A stretch of DNA of 64,000 bases from G963662675 sp963662675 (lineage in GTDB: Bacteria > Bacteroidota > Bacteroidia > Bacteroidales > Prolixibacteraceae). Shown in pieces: positions 8,857 through 17,936 of this stretch (positions are counted from its first letter, which is position 1; each line of letters begins with the position of its first letter). The notes beneath the pieces are model-generated. The model did no database searches. It had not been told where the DNA came from and saw nothing but the letters and a program-made list of their open reading frames with translations. The stretch is from contig CAXXHP010000002.1 in assembly GCA_963662675.2 (NCBI GenBank), positions 248,001-312,000 of the forward strand, read 5' to 3'. The position numbers and the translations under genes are program-made.

Positions 8857-8888
8857 TTGACATAAGAGATAGAATTGGACTAACTTTG
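8857..8888 (+). promoter_or_regulatory. Bacteroidota-type promoter for the candidate small RNA
   Basis: TTG at 8857-8859 (in CTTGAC) and TAACTTTG at 8881-8888 match the -33 TTTG and -7 TAnnTTTG elements of Bacteroidota sigma-ABfr promoters, with about 21 bp between them. No ORF starts downstream on this strand before the terminator at 8971-8995. Confidence 0.6.
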
Positions 8889-8892
8889 ACAA

Positions 8893-9003
8893 CTCAAACT
8901 ATATGATTATTCATATAGTAAACCAGTTTAATTTTTCTCTTTCATTCCACTCTTAAGCGCACAAGCATCCAAGCCGGTAGGTTCTCTATCGGCTTGATTA
9001 TTT
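8893..9003 (+). ncRNA. Candidate small non-coding RNA, about 110 nt
   Basis: It lies downstream of a good promoter and ends in an intrinsic hairpin. Within it, ACTATATGA-TTAT-TCATATAGT forms a perfect 9-bp stem near the 5' end, followed by a pyrimidine-rich single-stranded stretch. The 3' hairpin pairs AAGCCGGTAG (8971-8980) with CTATCGGCTT (8986-8995), with one G-U pair. No coding frame of note is present. It lies between the DUF3078 gene and the convergent S4 gene, and the hairpin could also serve as the DUF3078 terminator. The RNA's existence is inference from promoter, structure and terminator together. Confidence 0.45.
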
Positions 9004-9204
9004 TATGATGATATGTTCATCCATAAAATGAATTTCATCTCCTTTTCTGATTTTAGCTCTTTTGCGGTATTCAGTCTCTCCATTAAGTGAAACTAATCCA
9101 TCTTCAACCACGATCTTAGCATGCCCTCCGGATTCAACCAAACGCAAAAGTTTAAGGAGCTTAATGAGTTCAATATATTCTGATTGCAATTCAAATTCCT
9201 TCAT
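8998..9204 (-). CDS. S4-domain RNA-binding protein, YbcJ/YaaA type
   Basis: 68 aa, essentially one S4 domain: IELIKLLKLLRLVESGGHAK, then GLVSLNGETEYRKRAKIRKGDEI. This matches the small stand-alone S4 proteins (YbcJ, YaaA, RlbA-like) that bind structured RNA, probably rRNA or tRNA. It is separated by 1 bp from the upstream MmcQ/YjbR gene on the same strand, so they are cotranscribed. Confidence 0.85.
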   Translation of the reverse strand: MKEFELQSEYIELIKLLKLLRLVESGGHAKIVVEDGLVSLNGETEYRKRAKIRKGDEIHFMDEHIIIK

Positions 9205-9205
9205 A

Positions 9206-9565
9206 TTATTCTCTAATTTTAGATAACTCTTCTTTCTGTTTTTTTGTTAATTTTTCGGCCACTAATTCATAAGAATCATCAATCCAACCAATGATAATTT
9301 GATCAGAAATCGATCCATCGATGAGGATTGTGTTCCAGTGCTGTTTGCTCATATGATAGCCGCGTAAAACACTGGAATATGTTTCTCTCAACACAATTGC
9401 TCTTTCAGGCTCACACTTTAGATTAATACTTAATTCTTTTTCAATATCTGTAAGGGCAAACATTTTACCCATTACTTTAAAAACCAATGTGGTTTCATCA
9501 AAAAGAAAGCTCTCCGTTACTCCTTTTTTTGACAAACAATATGTCCTTATTTCTTCAATATTCAT
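9206..9565 (-). CDS. MmcQ/YjbR family protein
   Basis: 119 aa. The pattern IRTYCLSKKGVTESFLFDETTLVFKVMGKMFAL at the N-terminus and YHMSKQHWNTILIDG in the middle is that of the MmcQ/YjbR (DUF419) family, a CyaY-like double-wing fold sometimes annotated as DNA-binding, with no established biochemical role. It is the middle gene of a compact YraN - MmcQ - S4 minus-strand cluster. Confidence 0.88.
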   Translation of the reverse strand: MNIEEIRTYCLSKKGVTESFLFDETTLVFKVMGKMFALTDIEKELSINLKCEPERAIVLRETYSSVLRGYHMSKQHWNTILIDGSISDQIIIGWIDDSYELVAEKLTKKQKEELSKIRE

Positions 9566-9607
9566 CTTCGTGAGTATGAATTACAAAATTAGGCATTAAA
9601 TTTTGTT

Positions 9608-9970
9608 TTAAGCTGTGGGGTAGAAGGCATCTTTAAAATGCTCCAAATGAAATTTTTGCCCATAAAAGATGATTGAAATCACGTCAAACCGGGTATCCAA
9701 GTTGCTATCCTTTTCCAAAATATAGGCTTCTGCAGCTTCAACAAGAAACTTAATCTTCTTATTGCTAATTGCTTCAGATGGATGTTCATAGCTGTTGTTT
9801 GAGCGCGCTTTTACCTCAATAATGACAAGTTCGTTTTGATCTTTAGCAATAATATCAATCTCATAATAATGATACCGCCAATTAGTTTCAAGTATTTGAT
9901 AACCTAAAGCTAATAGGTGATTTTTAGCAATTTCCTCACCTTTTCTGCCTACTTCTTGTTGTATTGTCAT
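9608..9970 (-). CDS. YraN family (UPF0102) endonuclease-like protein
   Basis: 120 aa. N-terminal GRKGEEIAKNHLLALGYQILETNWR and the YYEIDIIAKDQNELVIIEVKAR core correspond to the UPF0102 family, which has a Holliday-junction-resolvase-like (restriction endonuclease-like) fold. The acidic/Lys pair D-x(n)-ExK is present as EIDII and IIEVK. Function in vivo is not settled. First gene of the cluster running left to the S4 protein. Confidence 0.9.
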   Translation of the reverse strand: MTIQQEVGRKGEEIAKNHLLALGYQILETNWRYHYYEIDIIAKDQNELVIIEVKARSNNSYEHPSEAISNKKIKFLVEAAEAYILEKDSNLDTRFDVISIIFYGQKFHLEHFKDAFYPTA

Positions 9971-10114
9971 AAGTTAATTATGATTAATGGGGCATCAATA
10001 TAGTTGATTTATAGGTATTAAAAAATTTTGTAATTTGTTGTACAAACAAATACCCTGATAGATTGTCTACTAATAATTAAACATTTGTTCTAAACAATTC
10101 AATTTAGATATGCT

Positions 10115-11350
10115 ATGCGGAAGATTCTAATTTGTTGTTTCGTTATTTTTTCTGGTTTTACTTATGCGCAGGGAGACCTCTTATTACTGCAACAAGCAGT
10201 TGATTCAGCATTATTAAACAATCCAGCTCTGAATCAGACAAGGGCTGTGCTTGCGCAAAAGGAAAATGAATGGAGAACAATAATTGGCATTGATGCTCCT
10301 GAAGTGAGTTATTTTGAGGAAGGCACTAGCAGAACTTCTACGAACCCATTTGAGGAAAGACGTTGGACTATTTCTCAGACAATTGATTTTCCATTGACAA
10401 CCTATTACCGACTAGATGCAGTTAAGCAAGAAGAACAGGTCGTATGGTACCAAATTAAAGCCATAGAAAATGAGCTTATATCTGAAGTGAAGTCCAGATA
10501 TGTTGAAGTTCTTTATGCTTTGTACCTCCAGGAACTAGGAGTGCAACAAAAAAAGTTGGCAGAAGAGCTTTACAATGCGGTTTATACCAAGTTTGAAACG
10601 GGTATGGCGAATGGCATTGATTTAACGAAAGCAGAGCTTCAAGTTGCAGAATCTGACAATTTCTTGAGCGAAGCAGAGCAAGTTTTACATCAGGCACGTT
10701 ATGGCCTTTTTTTCTTGATGGGTCTTGATATCTCCGAAATAAGCTATAGCATTGAGTTCTCAGATTCATTGAGGAGTGTGGATGTAGAAGTTTCTCAGAT
10801 TTTGGCACTATCTGTTTTGCATGAACAGCCAGAGTATATTTCTGCTTTGTATCAATACCAAGCAACTCAAAGCAAATTGAAGGAAGCAAAAAGTAATATT
10901 CTTCCTGATATTCGATTTAATCTGTATAAACAAAATTATGGAGATGGTTTTAACTACAATGGTTTTGAAATTGGACTAAGTATTCCCATTTGGCTTCCTT
11001 TTGAACAAAGAGGAAATATTAAAATTGCCGAAGCTCGTCAAACAGAAATTGAATGGAAGCAAAAGTCAATAGAGCTTGACATGAAGCAGAATATTGAAAA
11101 AGCTTGGCATGGCTATGATACAAGCAAAGAAATTATTGACCGCTATAACCAGACAATGAGTGAGAAATCTAAGAAACTGCAATCGCTTAGCCTTGAGGCT
11201 TATCGGCTCGGAGAAATAGACCTTTTGAATTTGCTCAATGCCCAACAAACATATTTGGACACTCAACAACGATATCTTATAGCATTGCGAGATTATTACT
11301 TGCAATTGGCGCAGTTAGAGAAATTCCTCAATCAAGAATTAGTGTATTAA
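10115..11350 (+). CDS. TolC-family outer-membrane channel of a heavy-metal RND efflux system
   Basis: 411 aa with a signal peptide (ending TYAQG) and two repeated helical outer-membrane efflux (OEP) halves: LLQQAVDSALLNNPALNQTRA and ATQSKLKEAKSNILPDIRF, then LNAQQTYLDTQQRYLIALRDYYLQLAQLE near the C-terminus. The size and motifs are CzcC/CusC-like. It forms the outer-membrane duct for the adaptor and pump encoded next, 11 bp and 18 bp apart respectively, so the three form one operon. Confidence 0.88.
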   Translation: MRKILICCFVIFSGFTYAQGDLLLLQQAVDSALLNNPALNQTRAVLAQKENEWRTIIGIDAPEVSYFEEGTSRTSTNPFEERRWTISQTIDFPLTTYYRLDAVKQEEQVVWYQIKAIENELISEVKSRYVEVLYALYLQELGVQQKKLAEELYNAVYTKFETGMANGIDLTKAELQVAESDNFLSEAEQVLHQARYGLFFLMGLDISEISYSIEFSDSLRSVDVEVSQILALSVLHEQPEYISALYQYQATQSKLKEAKSNILPDIRFNLYKQNYGDGFNYNGFEIGLSIPIWLPFEQRGNIKIAEARQTEIEWKQKSIELDMKQNIEKAWHGYDTSKEIIDRYNQTMSEKSKKLQSLSLEAYRLGEIDLLNLLNAQQTYLDTQQRYLIALRDYYLQLAQLEKFLNQELVY

Positions 11351-11361
11351 AAACTATCATT

Positions 11362-12558
11362 ATGACAACGATCAAAAGATATTTCTCATTGATTTTGGTA
11401 GCGCCAATTTTCTGGATGGCGTGTTCTGGAGGTGGGAGTGAAGTAGAACCAGAGATGGAAGTTATGGAGACACCTCCTTCTATTTCCGGAGATACTGGCG
11501 AGAAACAGATCATTCATTTGAGTGAAAAAGAAATTACGGAGTTGAAAATTGCAACGGCAATAGTAACCAGCAACATTCAAAACTACAGTTTGCAGGCACC
11601 CGGAGTAGTTTTCCCGGCATCAAACTATGTGAGCATAATAAGCACGCCAATTGATGGTCGGATTAGCAGCATCATGGTTCGCGAGGGAGAGAATGTTCGG
11701 AAAGGGGAAGAACTATTTCGGATCGAAAGTCTGGATTTTGGAAATATGATAGCTGAATACTTACAGGCAATTGCTGAAGAGAAGTTTCAGGTAAGTAGGC
11801 TTGAGCGGCTTAAACAACTGGTGGCGCAAACCATTAGTTCAGCATCTGAATTGGACAAAGCTACCTCTGAGTATCAAAGAGCGGTTGCTCAGTCGATATC
11901 ATCATACGCTAAACTAAAAGCAATTGGCGTTGCTGACGATGAAATTGAAGCTCTGAAAATTGCTGAGCAGATTGATCCTAGTTTGAAAATTCATGCCTCT
12001 ATTAGTGGCAGTTTTGACCAGAGGATGGTGGAACTTGGACAATCTGTAAATGCACTGGAGCAGTTGGGGCGAATTATAGATCTAAACAAAGTACTTGTAA
12101 AAGCTTACCTCAGTCCTGAAGATGCACGTTTTGTAAATCCCGGAGATAATGCCACCATTTCGTTACGGGAAAACGATAGTATGGCTTTGTCGGCAGTTGT
12201 TGGTTCTATTAATCCTGGGCTGGATGAAGATAACCGCTCTGTTGTTGTAAATATTGAAGTGAAACCTCAAAATAATTGGCCTAAACCGGGCGAAAATGTA
12301 AGGGTTGAAATTAGCACCAATTCCATGGGTGAAGTATTTGCTGTCCCTTTAAAAGCCGTTACTTATGATGGAAATCAGGCCGTTGTTTTTGTGAAAAAAA
12401 GCGAAAATACTTTTGAAAAACGAACCATTGACATTAGTGAAACTCTTGACGAATTTGCGATAGCAAAAAGTGGGATATATGAGAATGACGAGTTGGCTGT
12501 TTCGCAAGTATTTAGTTTGAAGGCACTTTCCCGTTACGAATTAATTTCAGAAGAATAA
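11362..12558 (+). CDS. RND efflux periplasmic adaptor (membrane fusion) lipoprotein
   Basis: 398 aa. A lipoprotein signal (FWMACSGGG) precedes a CzcB/CusB-type adaptor: a barrel-sandwich half near IISTPIDGRISSIMVREGENVRKGEELFRIESLDF, a short alpha-hairpin rich in Gln, Ala and Ser, the lipoyl return HASISGSFDQRMVELGQSV, a beta-barrel, and a membrane-proximal domain with VFAVPLKAVTYDGNQAVVFV. It bridges the inner-membrane pump and the outer-membrane channel. The CusB methionine cluster is not apparent, so the metal cannot be named. Confidence 0.88.
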   Translation: MTTIKRYFSLILVAPIFWMACSGGGSEVEPEMEVMETPPSISGDTGEKQIIHLSEKEITELKIATAIVTSNIQNYSLQAPGVVFPASNYVSIISTPIDGRISSIMVREGENVRKGEELFRIESLDFGNMIAEYLQAIAEEKFQVSRLERLKQLVAQTISSASELDKATSEYQRAVAQSISSYAKLKAIGVADDEIEALKIAEQIDPSLKIHASISGSFDQRMVELGQSVNALEQLGRIIDLNKVLVKAYLSPEDARFVNPGDNATISLRENDSMALSAVVGSINPGLDEDNRSVVVNIEVKPQNNWPKPGENVRVEISTNSMGEVFAVPLKAVTYDGNQAVVFVKKSENTFEKRTIDISETLDEFAIAKSGIYENDELAVSQVFSLKALSRYELISEE

Positions 12559-12576
12559 CCGAAAAAGGAAATTACG

Positions 12577-15500
12577 ATGCTGCATAAAATTATTGAATTC
12601 TCAGTCAGACAAAAATTTGTGGCTCTTTCGCTAGTTATCCTGATGGCAGCGGCTGGAGTGTATTCATTCATGCAAATTCCAATAAATTCTCTTCCTGACG
12701 TTACTCCTGTGCAAGTTCTTGTTATTACAAAGGCGGGGCGCTATTCTCCTTATGATGTCGAAAAATTGGTGTCTTACCCGATTGAGACAGCTATGAATGG
12801 GTTACCTGATGTTGCAGAAGTACGCTCAATATCGCAATTTGGATTGTCGGCAGTTACGGTTGAGTTTGAAGAAAACACCGATATTTATTTTGCCCGACAA
12901 ATGGTTAGTCAACGATTACAATCTATTGTCGACGATTTGCCTGCAGACGTCTCTTCGCCTCAATTGGGGCCAATATCTACAGCCTTGGGGGAAATATATC
13001 AATATGAAATAAAAGGTGACAATTACTCACTTACTGAGTTGCGTGAAATTCAGGATTGGCTGATTGCCCCACAACTGAAAGTTGTAAAAGGAGTAACAGA
13101 GATTAATTCGTTTGGAGGATTTGTAAAGCAGTATGATGTAATAATACAACCCGGCAAAATGCGTACATATGGCGTTGGAATTCAGAATATTATTGATGCC
13201 ATTTCGCAGAACAACTCTGTTTCTGGAGGGAACTACCTGGAACACAACCGCGAGCAGTATATCGTTCGTGGTTTTGGACAGATCAATGATAAAGATGACA
13301 TCCTCAATATTGTTGTAACAAAGGTTGGCAATACACCGGTTTTTATAAAAGATGTTGCTGATGTTGAAATTGGCACACAAATTCGTCAGGGAGGTGTTAC
13401 TCGTGATGGAAAGGGAGAAGTTGTTACTGGGATTGTGATGATGCTTCGTGGAGGGAATGGACGGGAAGTTATTGCGGATATAGAAGAGAAAATTGAATCC
13501 ATCAATAAAAATTTGCCCGAAGGGGTGATCATAGAAAAGTTCTATGATCAATCAGACCTTATTAAGCGAACAACGAGTACTATTTCTACAAATTTGTTAG
13601 AAGGTGGATTTTTAGTTATCGTTATATTGCTGCTTTTATTGGGTGAAATTTCCGGAGCTTTGATCGTGGCAATGGTTATTCCTTTTTCTATGCTGTTTGC
13701 TTTTATAGGCATGCGTGAATTTGGTTTGGCGGCAAACTTGATGAGTCTTGGAGCCATTGACTTTGGTATGGTCGTAGATGGTTCAGTCGTCATGGTTGAA
13801 AACATTGTACATCGCCTTAGAGATAGTAAAAAAGAGGAGAATACAGACAATATTATCATTCAGGCTGCCAAGCAGGTGGTGCGCCCTATCTTTTTCGGGG
13901 TGCTTATCATTCTGATGGTGTACGTGCCAATAATGACTTTCAGTGGCATGGAAGGAATATTATATCGACCGATGGCGATTACTGTTGCAGCTGCTGTTCT
14001 GGGTTCATTAATCTTGACCTTGATTTTTGTCCCTTCAATTTCAGCATTAGTTTTTAAACGAGGAGTGAAGACTCGTAAAAATAGACTGATTAATTGGTTG
14101 CAACCCATTTATAGGAATTTTCTCGAACGTAATATTCATAAACGGTTTGTGGTATTAAGTGTTGCTTTGGTTGTTTTCGCATTTTCATTATTTGTGATGA
14201 TGCGTCTGGGAAGCGAGTTTTTACCGGAGCTGGAAGAAGGATCCATCTTAGTGGAGCAAATTCGGATGCCCTCGGTTACTCTGGAAGAATCTATAGAAAA
14301 TGCCAATTGGCTTGGAGCCCAACTCATAAAGAACATTCCTGAAGTAAAAACGGTTGTTCCCAAAACAGGACGTTCTGATTTAGCTAACGACTGGATGGGA
14401 GTTCATCAAACTGATGTTTGGGTGGTTCTTGATGATCCTGAAGAATGGAGAAAGGGAATTACTAAAGAAGATATAATTGCGCAGATTGAACCTTTTTTAA
14501 AAACCGAACCTGGACTGGCCTACAATTTTACTCAACCAATTGCTATGCGTGTGGATGAGTTAACCAGTGGTGTAAAATCCGATTTGGCTGTAAAAATTTA
14601 TGGGGAGGATTTGGAAATTCTCAATAGTATTGGAGAATCGGTTTCAAAGGTTGTTTCGGGCTTGGAAGGAACTGACAATTTTTCTGTCGAGCAGCCTATT
14701 GGGCAGCCGTATCTTACTATCGAAATTAATAGGGATGCTGTAGCTTCTTTCGGGTTGAATGTGGATGAAGTTCAGCAGGTTATTGAAGCGGGTATTGGTG
14801 GACAAATAGCCGGGGAAGTGTATGAAGGGCAACGCCGGTTTGATATTCAAGTTCGATATCCCGAAGACATCCGCAACCAGTTGCAGGAAATTCAGGATAT
14901 ACCTGTTCATTTGGCTAATGGACAGTTCATTCCTCTCAAGCGGGTGAGTGATATTATTGCTCAGGAAGGACCACGTGAGATACAGCGTGAGAATGGCTGG
15001 AGACGACTCATTGTTGGCATCAATATTGAAAAGATTGACATGGGGACTTATGTCTCGAATTTACAGCAAGCGATTGATGAACAAGCCAATATTCCGGCCG
15101 GTTATTTCTTGGAGTATGGAGGAACCTTTGAGGATCAGCGTCGTGCTACAAATCATCTGATGTTAGTTTTACCACTGTCATTATTTATTATCATAGGTTT
15201 GCTTTACCTCAATTTTGGAGCCATGCGTTTTGCCATGATCATTTTACTGAACCTTCCGTTTGCTTTATCTGGGGGTGTATTCTTGCTCTGGATGCGTGGC
15301 ATGTACCTTTCCATTTCTGCTAGCATTGGTTTTGTTGCTTTGTTTGGGGTAGCTGTGCTTAATGGAATTGTGTTGCTCGACCATATTAATGAATTGAGAA
15401 AGGAGAGTAAAGAACCTTTGAAAAGGCTGGTTATTGAGGGAGCTGCAAATCGTTTGCGCCCAGTGCTAATGACCGCTTTGGTTGCTAGTTTAGGTTTTAT

Positions 15501-15672
15501 TCCCATGGCTTTTAATTCTGGACCAGGTTCGGAGGTACAACGTCCATTGGCAACAGTAGTTATTGGAGGGTTGATCACTTCTACTTTGTTAACCTTGCTC
15601 GTGTTGCCAACAATTTATTTGTGGGTTGAAAAAAATAGAGGTAAGAAGATAGAAGGGCAACAATCTGTCTGA
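12577..15672 (+). CDS. Heavy-metal efflux RND pump (CzcA/CusA family)
   Basis: 1031 aa, the length of HME-RND proteins. It has 12 membrane helices with two large periplasmic loops. TM4 has the HME signature DFGMVVDGSVVMVEN, with the proton-relay aspartates and glutamate. N-terminal PINSLPDVTPVQVLV and YPIETAMNGLPDV, and the C-terminal GFVALFGVAVLNGIVLLDHI segment, are typical. It uses the proton gradient to export metal cations (Co/Zn/Cd or Cu/Ag) through the adaptor and channel encoded upstream. No metal regulator is adjacent. Confidence 0.93.
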   Translation: MLHKIIEFSVRQKFVALSLVILMAAAGVYSFMQIPINSLPDVTPVQVLVITKAGRYSPYDVEKLVSYPIETAMNGLPDVAEVRSISQFGLSAVTVEFEENTDIYFARQMVSQRLQSIVDDLPADVSSPQLGPISTALGEIYQYEIKGDNYSLTELREIQDWLIAPQLKVVKGVTEINSFGGFVKQYDVIIQPGKMRTYGVGIQNIIDAISQNNSVSGGNYLEHNREQYIVRGFGQINDKDDILNIVVTKVGNTPVFIKDVADVEIGTQIRQGGVTRDGKGEVVTGIVMMLRGGNGREVIADIEEKIESINKNLPEGVIIEKFYDQSDLIKRTTSTISTNLLEGGFLVIVILLLLLGEISGALIVAMVIPFSMLFAFIGMREFGLAANLMSLGAIDFGMVVDGSVVMVENIVHRLRDSKKEENTDNIIIQAAKQVVRPIFFGVLIILMVYVPIMTFSGMEGILYRPMAITVAAAVLGSLILTLIFVPSISALVFKRGVKTRKNRLINWLQPIYRNFLERNIHKRFVVLSVALVVFAFSLFVMMRLGSEFLPELEEGSILVEQIRMPSVTLEESIENANWLGAQLIKNIPEVKTVVPKTGRSDLANDWMGVHQTDVWVVLDDPEEWRKGITKEDIIAQIEPFLKTEPGLAYNFTQPIAMRVDELTSGVKSDLAVKIYGEDLEILNSIGESVSKVVSGLEGTDNFSVEQPIGQPYLTIEINRDAVASFGLNVDEVQQVIEAGIGGQIAGEVYEGQRRFDIQVRYPEDIRNQLQEIQDIPVHLANGQFIPLKRVSDIIAQEGPREIQRENGWRRLIVGINIEKIDMGTYVSNLQQAIDEQANIPAGYFLEYGGTFEDQRRATNHLMLVLPLSLFIIIGLLYLNFGAMRFAMIILLNLPFALSGGVFLLWMRGMYLSISASIGFVALFGVAVLNGIVLLDHINELRKESKEPLKRLVIEGAANRLRPVLMTALVASLGFIPMAFNSGPGSEVQRPLATVVIGGLITSTLLTLLVLPTIYLWVEKNRGKKIEGQQSV

Positions 15673-15699
15673 ACGAAAATCAAGATTAGTTTTTAAAGC

Positions 15700-15733
15700 A
15701 TAAAAAAAGGCTGTCCTTTATGGACAGCCTTGA
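15700..15733 (-). terminator. Intrinsic terminator for tsf (likely bidirectional)
   Basis: A 10-bp perfect stem, AAGGCTGTCC (15707-15716) and GGACAGCCTT (15722-15731). Seen on the minus strand it is followed by seven T residues, so it terminates the tsf transcript and can also stop the convergent RND operon. Confidence 0.85.
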
Positions 15734-15754
15734 ATATATTTTGTCTGAATGTTC

Positions 15755-16582
15755 TTATTCTGACAACGCAGAGCGAATAAAACCTGTTGCTACAAGTCCT
15801 TTGCTTTGTGACGTCAAATATTCTTTTACAGAAACTTTGTTGTCTTTTACAAAAGCTTGGTTTAATAAGGTATTCTCCTTAAAGAATTTGTTCAAAGAAC
15901 CTTGAGCGATCTTATCTAACATTGCTTCAGGTTTTCCTTCCTGACGGAATTTTTCTTTAGCAATTTCTAATTCTTTCTCAATAACTTCTTGTGAAACGAA
16001 ATCTTTATCAATAGCGACAGGATTCATTGCGGCAACTTGCATTGCTATATCCTTTGCAACTTGGGTATCTACACCATCTTGGTTAAAACCAACTACGGTA
16101 GCAAGTTTATTCCCAGGGTGAATGTATCCAATAACTGATTCAGCTTCGATTTTGCTATAGAAAGACAAATCGATTTTCTCACCAATAACACCTGTTTGTT
16201 CAATCACATGATCCGCAACAGTACGTCCATCAATTGTTAATGCTTTTAGAGCATCCAAATCAGCAGGTTGTTCAGCGATAGCCAAATCAAGAAACTTCTG
16301 AGTAAGAGCAACAAACCCGTCATTCTTAGCTACAAAGTCAGTTTCACAGTTAAGAATAATAACTGCACCACACTTATTATCATCACTTACTTTTGCAAGA
16401 ACAGCACCTTCTGACGCTTCGCGATCAGAACGTTTGCTTGCTACCAGTTTACCTTTTTCACGGATAATTTCAACGGCGCGATCAAATTCACCGTTTGCAT
16501 CGGTTAATGCATTTTTACAATCCATCATCCCGGCGCCTGTTGCTTTACGCAACTTCATTACATCTGCAGCAGTAATTGCCAT
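15755..16582 (-). CDS. tsf: Elongation factor Ts
   Basis: 275 aa. N-terminal UBA-like domain with VMKLRKATGAGMMDCKNAL, followed by the core exchange motif CETDFVAKNDGFV and IAMQVAAMNP. It catalyses GDP-GTP exchange on EF-Tu. It follows rpsB with a 32-bp gap, the standard bacterial rpsB-tsf pairing. Confidence 0.97.
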   Translation of the reverse strand: MAITAADVMKLRKATGAGMMDCKNALTDANGEFDRAVEIIREKGKLVASKRSDREASEGAVLAKVSDDNKCGAVIILNCETDFVAKNDGFVALTQKFLDLAIAEQPADLDALKALTIDGRTVADHVIEQTGVIGEKIDLSFYSKIEAESVIGYIHPGNKLATVVGFNQDGVDTQVAKDIAMQVAAMNPVAIDKDFVSQEVIEKELEIAKEKFRQEGKPEAMLDKIAQGSLNKFFKENTLLNQAFVKDNKVSVKEYLTSQSKGLVATGFIRSALSE

Positions 16583-16614
16583 AATTTTAGATTTTTTATT
16601 TTGAGAATGAGCAA

Positions 16615-17442
16615 TTATTCTTTTGAATCACCTTCAGCAACTGTTTTTTCCTCAACTTTTTCAGTATCGGTTGTTTTTGCTGCTGATTTCTTTGATTCTC
16701 CTTTAGGTGATTTTTTTGCAGGAGCTTCTTCAGGAGCTTCTTTTTCCCGTTCTGCTTTGCGTTCGTTCAATCCTTCTGCAATTGCATCACACATTAAGCG
16801 AACAATTAAACGGATAGATTGAGAAGCATCATCATTTGCCGGAATAACGAAGTCAATAGGTTCAGGATCCGAGTTTGTATCTACCATAGCAAATACAGGG
16901 ATTCCTAATTTTTGAGCTTCGCGTACTGCGATTTTCTCTTTTAAAACGTCAACTACAAATAGTGCAGCAGGTAGACGTGTAAGGTCAGCAATACTACCTA
17001 GAATTTTTTCCAGTTTAGCACGTTGACGAGTAATTTGCAACTTTTCGCGTTTTGAAAGAATATCCCAACTGTTGTCTTTCATCATTTTATCGATGGAGAT
17101 CATCTTTTTCACCGCTTTACGGATAGTTGGGAAGTTTGTGAGCATACCTCCAGGCCAACGTTCTACAACGTAAGGCATGTTTATATTACCAACTGCTTCA
17201 GCAACAAGTTCTTTGGCTTGTTTCTTTGTAGCAACAAAAAGTATTTTGCGTCCCGATTTGGCAATTTGTTTTAAGGCTGCTGCTGTTTCATCAATTTTTA
17301 CAACAGTTTTTTGCAAGTCGATGATATGGATTCCGTTTTTTTCCATGAAAATATACGGAGCCATGTTTGGATTCCATTTTCTTTTCAGGTGACCAAAGTG
17401 TACACCTGCATCCAATAATTCTTGAAAATTTGTTCTTGGCAT
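16615..17442 (-). CDS. rpsB: 30S ribosomal protein S2
   Basis: 275 aa. Contains LLDAGVHFGHLKRKWNPNMAPYIF, GILFVATKKQAKELV-type and WPGGMLTNFPTIRKAVKK blocks of S2. The last ~45 residues are a charged, Ala/Lys/Glu-rich tail, a common lineage-specific extension in Bacteroidota. Preceded by a hairpin-containing leader at 17443-17547. Confidence 0.97.
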   Translation of the reverse strand: MPRTNFQELLDAGVHFGHLKRKWNPNMAPYIFMEKNGIHIIDLQKTVVKIDETAAALKQIAKSGRKILFVATKKQAKELVAEAVGNINMPYVVERWPGGMLTNFPTIRKAVKKMISIDKMMKDNSWDILSKREKLQITRQRAKLEKILGSIADLTRLPAALFVVDVLKEKIAVREAQKLGIPVFAMVDTNSDPEPIDFVIPANDDASQSIRLIVRLMCDAIAEGLNERKAEREKEAPEEAPAKKSPKGESKKSAAKTTDTEKVEEKTVAEGDSKE

Positions 17443-17469
17443 CTTTTTACTTTTTTAAATAAGTTGTTG

Positions 17470-17547
17470 AAAAGCAACCTCTGAGTAGTCCCTCTTAATT
17501 GGGGAGTCTCAGTCGTTTCAGATCCACAGTTATTATGTAATGAAATA
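17470..17547 (-). promoter_or_regulatory. Candidate structured 5' leader of rpsB-tsf
   Basis: The 105-bp gap between rpsI and rpsB contains an interrupted hairpin: CTGAG (17481-17485) with CTCAG (17508-17512), and CCC (17490-17492) with GGG (17501-17503), followed by a GTTG/CAAC mini-stem. No T-run follows. Ribosomal-protein leaders often carry such structures as autoregulatory targets, and a promoter or processing site here is also possible. The regulatory role is inference. Confidence 0.3.
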
Positions 17548-17934
17548 TTAACGTTTTGAGAACTGGAAGCGTTTACGTGCTTTCGGTTGACCTGGTTTTT
17601 TACGTTCCACCTCACGTGGGTCACGGGTCATAAAGCCTGCTTTTTTCAGTTCTGGTCTCGCTTCAGGATTAATTTCAAGCATTGCTCTGGAAATTGCCAA
17701 ACGCAATGCTTCAGCTTGACCTTTAATACCACCACCGTCAAGGTTCACTTTAATATCGTATTGATCAGCAACACCAAGTAGATTTAGTGGTTGCATAACA
17801 ATATACTGTAGTGTACCATTTGGAAAATATTCTTTCATTTCCCTTTTGTTAATGGTAATATTACCCTTGCCTTCACTTAGAAAAATACGGGCAACGGCAG
17901 ATTTTCTACGTCCTAAGGTGTTTACTACTTCCAT
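17548..17934 (-). CDS. rpsI: 30S ribosomal protein S9
   Basis: 128 aa. Begins VVNTLGRRKSAVARIFLSEGKG and ends GQPKARKRFQFSKR, the conserved basic C-terminal tail that reaches the P-site tRNA. It follows rplM by 2 bp, the universal L13-S9 pair. Confidence 0.97.
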   Translation of the reverse strand: MEVVNTLGRRKSAVARIFLSEGKGNITINKREMKEYFPNGTLQYIVMQPLNLLGVADQYDIKVNLDGGGIKGQAEALRLAISRAMLEINPEARPELKKAGFMTRDPREVERKKPGQPKARKRFQFSKR

Positions 17935-17936
17935 TG

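Noticed and set aside
13027..15578. Several long minus-strand ORFs inside the RND pump gene
   Set aside because: They are antisense shadows of a strongly conserved protein and show no domain sense.
10115..15672. RND operon as a novel efflux system
   Set aside because: All three proteins fit the well-known HME-RND tripartite type; only the metal is undetermined.
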